A stretch of 21,005 bases of DNA from an uncultured Clostridium sp. (lineage in GTDB: Bacteria > Bacillota > Clostridia > Clostridiales > Clostridiaceae), in assembly GCF_934754915.1 (NCBI RefSeq), contig NZ_CAKVKB010000058.1:1-21005 (forward strand), read 5' to 3'. A model generated the notes under the pieces. The model had not been told where the DNA came from. It saw nothing but the letters and a program-made list of their open reading frames with translations, and did not search any database. A program made the position numbers and the translations under genes. Shown here one piece after another: positions 14,825 to 21,005 of the stretch (its first letter is position 1; every line of letters begins with the position of its first letter).

Positions 14825-16495
14825 CTAGGCCTTGACTATTTTTTTATTTTCAAGCTTAAAAATTCTATTACATATTGCTGTTGTTGATTTTCTATGTGAT
14901 ATTAATATTATTGTTTTATCTTCACAGTTTTCCTTAACTGATTTTAATATTTCACTTTCATTTAATATATCAAGATTGCTTGTAGGTTCATCTAGTATAA
15001 GAACATCACTATCTTTTATAAATGCTCTTGCAAGACCAATTCTCTGTTTCTCACCTGATGAAAGCATTCCTCCAAGCTCACCAGCTTTTGTTTCATATCC
15101 ATTAGGAAGCTTTTCAATAAATTCATGTATTGATGCCTTCTTGGCAGCTTCTATAACTTCTTCTCTAGTTGCATCAAGCTTTCCAATCTTAATATTCTCT
15201 TCTATAGATTCATTAAATAAATATGTCTCCTGACTGACAAGATTCTGATTTTCTCTTAAAGATGCAGTAGGTATTTCTTTTATGTTTCTGCCATCTATAT
15301 TTATGTTTCCAGAATCAACATCCCAGAATCTCATAATCAGTTTTACGAAAGTGCTCTTCCCTATTCCACTTTCACCTATTAATGCTACTTTATCGCCCTT
15401 ATTGATTTTCACTGAAACATCTTCAAGTATCTTTTTCCCTCTTCCTTCATATGAAAAATCAACTTTCTCAAAATCAATAGCGCTATCTTTTATTTTTTCA
15501 TTTCCTTTTATCTCTTCAACATATGGCTTTTCATCAAAAAGTGCAAAAATTCTGTCTGCACATGCAAATGTATGAAGGAGATTATTTGAAAGATTACTTA
15601 AGGCTACAACAGGTCCAAATGATGATGATATTATAATTACAGCAACCATCAATCCAGCCATGGATAAATTACCATCAACAAATAATTTAAATCCTAATAT
15701 AACAAAGGATAATATTGCTGACATTATTGTCAAATCAGTCGCTGCTCTTATTATTCCTTCATGGTTCTTTATTTTTGAAAGACTTTTATTTAATTCTCTA
15801 GAATTCTCATTTATTTCTTCTAATCTTCTTTCTCCTTCATTAAATAAAAGTATTTCCTTAAGTCCTCTCAACGAATCAAGTATATATGAATTGCTTTTTC
15901 CAAAATTATCTCTATATTTTACTCCTGCATCCTTAGCATATTTTGATGATAAATAAGGTATTACAAAGCCAACAATTATAAAGAATAATGCACCAAGCAC
16001 TCCAAACCAAGGGTTAATCATAAATAAAACTATTGATATTATTGTATTTGTTATTAATGCTATTAATATTGGTGCTATAGTATGTGCATAAAACACTTCC
16101 AAAAGTTCTATATCTGATGTTATTAAAGAAATCAGATTTCCCTTTTCCTTACCTTCCAGTTTTGCTGGAGCAAGTCTTCTAAGTGCTGTAAAGACTTTGT
16201 CTCTCAATATAACAAGTATTTTAAATGCTATATAATGTCCTGAAAGCTGCTCTGCATATCTTAAAAATCCTCTTAAAACTGCACAGACAATCATCATGAC
16301 TATGGCATTTTTAAATGTTATAGATGTTATTTCTCCTATCAGAACTCCAAGAGCAATTCCTCCAAAGGCTGCTATTGAAATTGCTGCAAGAAACCCAAAA
16401 ATCCCCATAATAACTGTTATGAACATAAAAGGTGTAAGAGGTTTTAACTCAACAATTAATCTCTTCATTATCTGAAATCCTGATCTTCGTTTCAT
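14825..16495 (-). CDS. ABC exporter half-transporter, CydC-like
   Basis: A 556-residue membrane-ATPase fusion. Six-helix transmembrane domain about 20-310, containing the CydC-like stretch RLAPAKLEGKEKGNLI...SDIELLEVFYAHTIAP (107-142). The nucleotide-binding domain has Walker A GESGIGKST (374-382), Q-loop Q422, signature LSSGE (478-482), Walker B VLILDE (498-503) and switch H534. The start codon directly follows the stop codon of the upstream half-transporter (TAGATG), so the two are translationally coupled and should form a heterodimer. CydDC of E. coli exports cysteine/glutathione and binds heme; there are no cytochrome bd genes here. The substrate is unknown: thiols, heme or porphyrin, siderophore or drug are all possible. 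Confidence 0.85.
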   Translation of the reverse strand: MKRRSGFQIMKRLIVELKPLTPFMFITVIMGIFGFLAAISIAAFGGIALGVLIGEITSITFKNAIVMMIVCAVLRGFLRYAEQLSGHYIAFKILVILRDKVFTALRRLAPAKLEGKEKGNLISLITSDIELLEVFYAHTIAPILIALITNTIISIVLFMINPWFGVLGALFFIIVGFVIPYLSSKYAKDAGVKYRDNFGKSNSYILDSLRGLKEILLFNEGERRLEEINENSRELNKSLSKIKNHEGIIRAATDLTIMSAILSFVILGFKLFVDGNLSMAGLMVAVIIISSSFGPVVALSNLSNNLLHTFACADRIFALFDEKPYVEEIKGNEKIKDSAIDFEKVDFSYEGRGKKILEDVSVKINKGDKVALIGESGIGKSTFVKLIMRFWDVDSGNINIDGRNIKEIPTASLRENQNLVSQETYLFNESIEENIKIGKLDATREEVIEAAKKASIHEFIEKLPNGYETKAGELGGMLSSGEKQRIGLARAFIKDSDVLILDEPTSNLDILNESEILKSVKENCEDKTIILISHRKSTTAICNRIFKLENKKIVKA

Positions 16496-18298
16496 CTAAC
16501 ATACCTCCCTTGCACTTTCAAGTTCTCTTTGTGCTTCTATCATTGAATAATATTCACCCTGGTCTTTATAAAGCTGCTCATGATTTCCACTTTCTACAAT
16601 TTCACCATTTTTCATGACATAAATCTTTTCTGCATCTACCACATTTGCAAGTCTGTGAGATATTACAAGAATAGTTTTGCTCTTTGCAAGTTCATAAATA
16701 GATTCCCATATAAGCTCTTCACTTTCCACATCTATATTGGAAGTAGCTTCATCAAATATAATCATCTTTCTATTTCCAAGTATAGCTCTTGCAAGTGCAA
16801 GTCTCTGCTTTTGACCTCCAGATAATGCACTTCCATTTTCGCCTACATTTGTATTAACTCCATCTTTGAGTGATTTTACAAAATCGTATAATCTTGCTTT
16901 TTTTAATGCTTCATTTATTTCTCTTTGGCATGCATCTCTTTTACCCATTAAAAGATTATCTAAAATTGTTCCATTAAATATGTAGCTGTTTGTTGATACT
17001 AATGAAATCATACTATAGATATCTTCCATTCCTATTGTTTCTATATCTACACCATTAATTGAAATCTGACCCTCTGTTACAGAATTAGTATTTAAAATAA
17101 GTGATGCTATTGTACTTTTTCCACTTCCACTCTTCCCTACAATTGCAGTCATTCCATTACTTTCAATTTGAATATGTGCATTATTTACAACATTTCTAAC
17201 TCCATCGTAGCTAAAACTTACATTTTTTAAATCCACTGAAAGTTCTTTAAAATCATCTTTAGAAATTTCTTTCATCTCTTTATTTTTTTCTTCTGAATCC
17301 AATAATTTGAATATTTTTTCACATGCAGCCATACCATTCATTGCAATGTGGAAATATGATCCTAAAAGTCTTAAAGGAATAAAAAATTCAGATGAAAGAA
17401 GTATAATTACAAGAAGCCATCCAGCCTGTATATTTCCATTCTTAAATTCTATAAGAGCTGTTATAGTTCCAGCTGCTGCTCCTCCAAATGCAATTAAATC
17501 CATGACATTTATAGAGTTAAGCTGCATGCTTAAAACCTTCATTGTAACTTTTCTAAAACCTTCTGCTTCTTCATTCATTTTTTTATGTCTTATATCATCA
17601 ATATTAAATACTTTCAAAGTAGTAAGTCCCTGAAGATTTTCCAAGAAAGTATCTCCAAGATCTGCATAGCTATCCCAGTACTCACTCAATATCTTTTTTG
17701 CAAGTTTCATTATTGCTATTATAGATAAAGGAATTAATGGAACACATATTAAGAATATCAACGCTGATTTAATTGATATAAATGAGATAAAAATAAAAAG
17801 TGTTATCGGTGCAAGCATTGCATAAAAGAACTGTGGAAGATATTTCCCAAAATAAACTTCTAATGCTTCAACACCTTCAATTGTCATCTGTACAACTGTT
17901 GATGTGCTTTGAACTTCTGTATAAGATACTCCAAGTTTTAAAAGTTTTTTATATATTAGTTCTCTAAGATTTACTCTTGCATTTGCTGAAGCTAAGTATG
18001 AAAATCTTCCATATAGAATATTACTTAAATATCGTATAATAAGTAATACTATAATAATGCCTGCTGAAGCTGATAATGAAATGCTATCTGTCAGCTTAAA
18101 TGTCTTAATAATTTCAAGGATACTGTTTTGAGAATTAAACAGATAATCCTTAGCAATATAAATTCTGTTTATAAATTGCCCAATCATTAAAACTATCAAT
18201 ATATTACACATTATTGATATCCAGCTTGACAAAACTGTTAAAGCTATGTATTTTTTTGAATCTTCACATAGCTTTATTAATCTTTTGTTAATCATCAT
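16496..18298 (-). CDS. ABC exporter half-transporter, CydD-like, with altered Q-loop
   Basis: A 600-residue partner of the CydC-like protein. Transmembrane domain about 15-320 with the CydD-like stretch EGVEALEVYFGKYLPQ (141-156). Nucleotide-binding domain: Walker A GKSGSGKST (388-396), signature LSGGQ (492-496), Walker B MIIFDE (512-517) and switch H548 are normal, but the Q-loop reads SLVSTNS, with Thr436 where Gln is expected. The first ATG (18298) is followed by another; GAGGAG lies 12-15 nt upstream, a longer spacing than usual. A palindrome resembling a Fur box lies about 100 nt upstream. First gene of a two-gene operon. Confidence 0.85.
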   Translation of the reverse strand: MMINKRLIKLCEDSKKYIALTVLSSWISIMCNILIVLMIGQFINRIYIAKDYLFNSQNSILEIIKTFKLTDSISLSASAGIIIVLLIIRYLSNILYGRFSYLASANARVNLRELIYKKLLKLGVSYTEVQSTSTVVQMTIEGVEALEVYFGKYLPQFFYAMLAPITLFIFISFISIKSALIFLICVPLIPLSIIAIMKLAKKILSEYWDSYADLGDTFLENLQGLTTLKVFNIDDIRHKKMNEEAEGFRKVTMKVLSMQLNSINVMDLIAFGGAAAGTITALIEFKNGNIQAGWLLVIILLSSEFFIPLRLLGSYFHIAMNGMAACEKIFKLLDSEEKNKEMKEISKDDFKELSVDLKNVSFSYDGVRNVVNNAHIQIESNGMTAIVGKSGSGKSTIASLILNTNSVTEGQISINGVDIETIGMEDIYSMISLVSTNSYIFNGTILDNLLMGKRDACQREINEALKKARLYDFVKSLKDGVNTNVGENGSALSGGQKQRLALARAILGNRKMIIFDEATSNIDVESEELIWESIYELAKSKTILVISHRLANVVDAEKIYVMKNGEIVESGNHEQLYKDQGEYYSMIEAQRELESAREVC

Positions 18299-18396
18299 AA
18301 TGTTAAATTTCTCCTCTAAATTGTGGTTATCTTTAGTATATTTATAGCTAACAAATTACAATATAACCAAACTGATTATATTATAATGTTTCCTTA

Positions 18397-18415
18397 ATTG
18401 ATATCGATAATCAAT
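18397..18415. promoter_or_regulatory. Fur-like palindrome upstream of the ABC pair
   Basis: ATTGATATCGATAATCAAT has 6-bp arms ATTGAT/ATCAAT. The core TGATATCGATAATCA (18399-18413) matches 11 of 14 positions of the Fur 7-1-7 box. It overlaps the -35 region expected for a TATAAT at about 18380. The operator identity is uncertain. Confidence 0.35.
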
Positions 18416-18460
18416 AATATAACATATTTCATTTTCTTTGTAAACGACAAAAAATCATTT

Positions 18461-18645
18461 TAATTGACAATGTGTAATGAACAATTGACAATAAACGATG
18501 AAATCTTTGCAAGATTTCTTAATATTTTTATATATGAATATTTTTCGTAAATCAACATACAGTATAGTATAATTTAGCTCAGTATATATACTATATATTG
18601 ATATAAATTATAATTATAATAAATTTTAATCTTACAACATATATG
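18461..18645 (-). repeat. Dispersed intergenic repeat, copy H (with insertion)
   Basis: aattgacaatgtgtaatg, aacaattgacaataaacg, hairpin gaaatctt-tgc-aagatttc (18500-18518), ttaatattttta, then about 90 nt of unrelated AT-rich sequence before the end module ttttaatcttacaacatatat (about 18625-18645). The spacer contains the TATAGTATA/TATACTATA inverted repeat. Confidence 0.65.
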
Positions 18646-18652
18646 TAAATTT

Positions 18653-18692
18653 AAAAAATCTTTCAATAATAATTATTTTCAAAAGATTTTTT
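18653..18692. terminator. Hairpin downstream of the amidase gene, probable terminator
   Basis: A perfect 11-bp inverted repeat AAAAAATCTTT (18653-18663) and AAAGATTTTTT (18682-18692). The six T at the end of the second arm serve as the T-run on either strand. About 75 bp after the amidase stop. Confidence 0.5.
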
Positions 18693-18768
18693 TACATGTT
18701 TATATTTTATTAATTTTTTCGTTATGTTTCTGCCAAAATATTCAAAATAATATCTGTTCATTTTTAAT

Positions 18769-19542
18769 TTAATATATCCTATATAATTTTTCTCTTCTGT
18801 CCTTTTTTAAACTAAACGATTTTCTAATTTTACTTACTTTATCAGAATCTATTTCTGCTGTTATAATCTCCTCCTTACTATTTAGTTCATTTAAAACATT
18901 ACCTTCTGGATCAACTATCATAGAACATCCATTATAGTATAATCCTCCCCCGTATCCTGTCCTATTTATTCCCGCAATATAACACTGATTTTCTATTGCT
19001 CTTGCTTTAAGAAGCGTAATCCAATGTTCTTCTCTCTCTTTAGGCCAGTTTGCTGCAACACATATCAGCTCTGAAGTTTTTGAGGCAATCTGAAATATCT
19101 CTGGAAATCTTAAATCATAACATATAAAAGGTGTTATATTAATATCATTAATCTTACATTCAACAATATCTATTCCTCTTAAATATACTTTATCTTCTCC
19201 ACCATAACTAAATGGATGTATCTTGTTATAATTACATAAAACTTTTCCTTCATTTGATACAATAATATACTTGTTAAATCCTTTCTGATTAGCAGCAACT
19301 CCAAATCCAATACCAATATTTATATTATAATTTACTGCTGTTCTTCCTACCCAGTTTACAATTTCTTCTTCTGAAAAAGTATGTTTTGTAATATCCATTG
19401 TAAACCCTGTAAGAGACATTTCAGGAAACATCAACAACTCTATATTATTTTCTGCTGCTTCCTTTGCAAATTCTTCTATCTTATTCATATTTCTATATAT
19501 ATCTTCCCATTCTATATCCATCTGCACAATTCCAATTTTCAT
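18769..19542 (-). CDS. Carbon-nitrogen hydrolase, omega-amidase (Nit2/YafV) type
   Basis: A cytosolic nitrilase-superfamily amidase of 257 residues, full length. The catalytic triad is E41 (FPEMSLTGF), K107 (YNKIHPFSYGGEDK) and C141 (FICYDLRFPE). The stretches HPFSYGGEDK, NWPKEREEHW and LLKARAIENQ are typical of the omega-amidase branch, which hydrolyses 2-oxoglutaramate or 2-oxosuccinamate, products of glutamine and asparagine transamination, to the oxoacid and ammonia. Substrate is inferred from the motifs. The start is well placed, with GGGGAGA 5-6 nt upstream. It is separated from the tautomerase gene by two hairpins, so it is probably transcribed alone. Confidence 0.9.
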   Translation of the reverse strand: MKIGIVQMDIEWEDIYRNMNKIEEFAKEAAENNIELLMFPEMSLTGFTMDITKHTFSEEEIVNWVGRTAVNYNINIGIGFGVAANQKGFNKYIIVSNEGKVLCNYNKIHPFSYGGEDKVYLRGIDIVECKINDINITPFICYDLRFPEIFQIASKTSELICVAANWPKEREEHWITLLKARAIENQCYIAGINRTGYGGGLYYNGCSMIVDPEGNVLNELNSKEEIITAEIDSDKVSKIRKSFSLKKDRREKLYRIY

Positions 19543-19592
19543 TAATCTCTCCCCTTTTCAAATAATTTACGCCTAACAATGTAAATCAGTTT

Positions 19593-19620
19593 AAACATAA
19601 AAAAATCTGCTTCGCAGACT
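19593..19620 (-). terminator. Short GC-containing hairpin with T-run
   Basis: Minus strand: AGTCTGC-GAA-GCAGATT followed by TTTTT, a compact 7-bp stem with one G-T pair. A second terminator after the tautomerase gene, upstream of the amidase gene. Confidence 0.6.
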
Positions 19621-19684
19621 GTGTGTTTCTGCCCCTTTCTAAAGTTATCCACAAATTGTCCAAATTATAATTTCCTAAAGAATT

Positions 19685-19731
19685 AAAAAAGTGCTCTTTC
19701 CAAGTTTAAAATAAAAACTTAAAAACAGCAC
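19685..19731 (-). terminator. Rho-independent terminator of the tautomerase gene
   Basis: A long stem: agcac/gtgct (19727-19731 with 19691-19695), a near-complementary middle with one mismatch, and aaactt/aagttt (19715-19720 with 19702-19707), 7-nt loop, followed on the minus strand by TTTTTT (19685-19690). It begins 18 bp after the stop codon. Confidence 0.85.
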
Positions 19732-19748
19732 CTTTGCTTAATATTAAT

Positions 19749-20093
19749 TTAAAAATTTCGTCCGTTCCATCCCCAGTTTTCAACTTCTTCATATTTAATA
19801 TAAATTTTACTCTGAGGTATTCCTAATTCTTCTTCAAATATTTTACACACTGCATCTGTCATGCTATCAAAAGATTCTTTTGTAGCTTTTCCAAATATCT
19901 TTACTTCAACAAATGCTCCTTTATCCAGTTTTTCTCCTCCAAAATACAATTTATATTCATCTTCAAATCCAACCATTAAAAAAGCTTCGCTTTTTCCAGG
20001 AAAAAGTCCAATTGCTTCCCCTAATCTAGTTTTTATGATTTCTTCTTTTTCTGGTGAAAGTTTAACTGTTACTTTTGAGCCTATAAATGGCAT
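19749..20093 (-). CDS. Phenylpyruvate tautomerase / MIF-like protein
   Basis: A small protein of 114 residues, the usual length of the macrophage migration inhibitory factor family. It begins MPFI, giving the catalytic Pro2 after Met removal, and ends KIYIKYEEVENWGWNGRNF, which aligns with the family's C-terminal 'YINYYD...VGWN..TF' segment. Members form trimers with keto-enol tautomerase activity towards phenylpyruvate; the bacterial physiological role is mostly unknown. The start is fixed by AGGAGG 7 nt upstream. It has a strong promoter and a strong terminator of its own. Confidence 0.88.
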   Translation of the reverse strand: MPFIGSKVTVKLSPEKEEIIKTRLGEAIGLFPGKSEAFLMVGFEDEYKLYFGGEKLDKGAFVEVKIFGKATKESFDSMTDAVCKIFEEELGIPQSKIYIKYEEVENWGWNGRNF

Positions 20094-20154
20094 AAAAAAA
20101 CCTCCTAAAAATTATAAATTAAACATCTGTTTTCCTAAATAACTATAATTATAT

Positions 20155-20181
20155 ATTATATTTATAATTATAGGATGTCAA
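20155..20181 (-). promoter_or_regulatory. Promoter of the tautomerase gene
   Basis: Minus strand: perfect TTGACA (20176-20181) and perfect TATAAT (20155-20160) 15 bp apart; a poorer TAATAT is available at 17 bp. About 62 nt before the start codon. Confidence 0.65.
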
Positions 20182-20242
20182 TTAAATCACTATTCTATAT
20201 GTTAAAATCTTAGACATATTAGCATTCCGAGTATCTTCTAAA

Positions 20243-20779
20243 TTAACATTTATGCTCTTCTATATATTTTATAAATTCATCTGTTTTTGACCAATATTTT
20301 ATTCCCCAATTTTCAAAATTCCATTCGTCCATATAATCATTACATTCATAATCTACATAATATATTTGTCCATTCTGTGGAATGAAATTCGTTGGAAAAT
20401 AATCAATGTTCGTATTAGCTTGATATAGTTTATCACACATATTTTTAACTTGTTCTATATATTGAGAAACATCTTTATCAGATTTCACCATATCCATGAC
20501 AGTCTCTCCTTCTATATATTGTTTTAAAATATGTTCTTGTTTAAGATCCACTTCATACATATCTGGCATTGGTATTCCTATATTTTTCAAACGAATATAA
20601 TCATTTATTTCAGATTCTATCTTATTTCCAAATTGGTAATAGTCGCAAGGTTCATGATGTATCTTTTTTACAACATAATTTTTTTCTCCATCGTTAACAA
20701 GATAAGAATAACCTCCCTTTCCCTTTCCCAATAATCTAATAACTTTAAATTCTCTTTTATTCACTTTTATTATTTCCAT
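20243..20779 (-). CDS. Small kinase-fold protein (Ser/Thr kinase-like)
   Basis: A soluble protein of 178 residues, shorter than a full eukaryotic-type kinase (about 260). The N-lobe has a glycine loop LGKGKGGYSYLV (17-28), VVKK lysines (38-39) and a glutamate in KIESEINDY. The catalytic loop is reduced to NIDYFPTNFI, with D126 and N131 spaced like HxDxxxxN, and the metal motif is VDYE (D143) instead of DFG. It could be a minimal RIO/aminoglycoside-kinase-like enzyme or a pseudokinase; target unknown. GAGGAGG lies 7 nt before the start. Neighbours give no functional link. Confidence 0.65.
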   Translation of the reverse strand: MEIIKVNKREFKVIRLLGKGKGGYSYLVNDGEKNYVVKKIHHEPCDYYQFGNKIESEINDYIRLKNIGIPMPDMYEVDLKQEHILKQYIEGETVMDMVKSDKDVSQYIEQVKNMCDKLYQANTNIDYFPTNFIPQNGQIYYVDYECNDYMDEWNFENWGIKYWSKTDEFIKYIEEHKC

Positions 20780-20898
20780 TCTTATTCCTCCTCATTTTTA
20801 AAATAAATTATAATTACACCTTAATACTATATACACAACTAAAAGTATATCTTCATACTCTAATAGTATACCATCTACATACATATTTTAAAATTTTT

Positions 20899-21005
20899 TT
20901 AATATATTTTATCCTCAATTATAATATTCTCCTTTTTTCCACTATCTGATGTAAAATCAAAAGATGTTGATAATTCCTCTTCTGATAATCCAGAAATAAG
21001 TTCAT
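20899..21005 (-). CDS. C-terminal end of an unidentified protein (partial)
   Basis: A minus-strand frame open from the window edge to a TAA at 20899-20901, encoding 34 residues: ELISGLSEEELSTSFDF, then TSDSGKKENIIIEDKIY. The acidic, well-formed coding composition and position before the kinase-like gene suggest a real gene end. The family cannot be told from this tail. About 120 bp separate it from the next gene. Confidence 0.5.
   Translation of the reverse strand, partial: ELISGLSEEELSTSFDFTSDSGKKENIIIEDKIY

Larger units (their letters stand above)
18299..18768. other. 470-bp intergenic region between the ABC pair and the amidase gene
   Basis: No gene found. From the ABC side it holds a TATAAT-like promoter (18380-18385 area), a Fur-like palindrome, repeat copy H, a 9-bp inverted repeat TATAGTATA/TATACTATA (18563-18571 and 18587-18595), and the hairpin at 18653-18692. 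Confidence 0.7.

Noticed and set aside
19605..19620. tRNA or riboswitch element from the ctgcttcgcag stem
   Set aside because: It is a single short stem with a T-run, best explained as a terminator.

Overview
The window is very AT-rich, gene-dense DNA with strong AGGAGG-type ribosome binding sites and TATAAT promoters. It carries clostridial protein families: PAS-GGDEF-HD-GYP, cache chemoreceptors, a ferredoxin/[FeFe]-hydrogenase-like sensor, NEAT repeats and CPBP proteases. I read it as chromosomal sequence of a strict anaerobe of Clostridium sensu stricto. No rRNA, tRNA, CRISPR array or prophage was seen. Almost every gene is on the minus strand; only the alanyl-tRNA editing gene is on the plus strand.

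Left edge (1-830): the 5'-truncated remnant of an IS200/IS605-type tnpB. It keeps its catalytic half and the right-end hairpin. Then follow a small membrane protein of the 'putative ABC transporter permease' family (868-1401, minus) and a divergent AlaX-type tRNA editing gene (1592-2797, plus).

Signalling block (3281-8688, minus): a membrane cache chemoreceptor and a soluble chemoreceptor, 33 bp apart. The soluble one carries two ferredoxin clusters, a hydrogenase H-domain and a further Fe-S domain. The pair appears to be driven by one promoter whose -35/-10 spacer is a pure AAT triplet repeat. Upstream lies a PAS-GGDEF-HD-GYP protein with its own promoter and a terminator that overlaps its stop codon. 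Together these make a redox-taxis and cyclic-di-GMP signalling neighbourhood.

Metal/stress block (8896-18298, minus): a CPBP-family membrane protease; a secreted, membrane-anchored protein with six divergent NEAT (heme-type) domains; a YbaN/DUF454 membrane protein; a YgbA-like cysteine-rich protein; and a CydD/CydC-like heterodimeric ABC exporter pair. A near-consensus Fur box lies upstream of the YgbA-like gene and a weaker Fur-like palindrome upstream of the ABC pair. This suggests, without proving it, joint iron/heme/nitrosative-stress control.

Right edge (18769-21005, minus): an omega-amidase-type nitrilase, a MIF-like tautomerase with its own strong promoter and terminator, a very small kinase-fold protein, and the last 34 codons of an unidentified gene.

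The intergenic gaps share a dispersed modular repeat: at least eight copies in 18 kb. Its centre is a gaaatctt/aagatttc hairpin with a changing loop, flanked by caattgacaatg units. It decides where some genes start and appears to contribute a -35 box to the NEAT gene.
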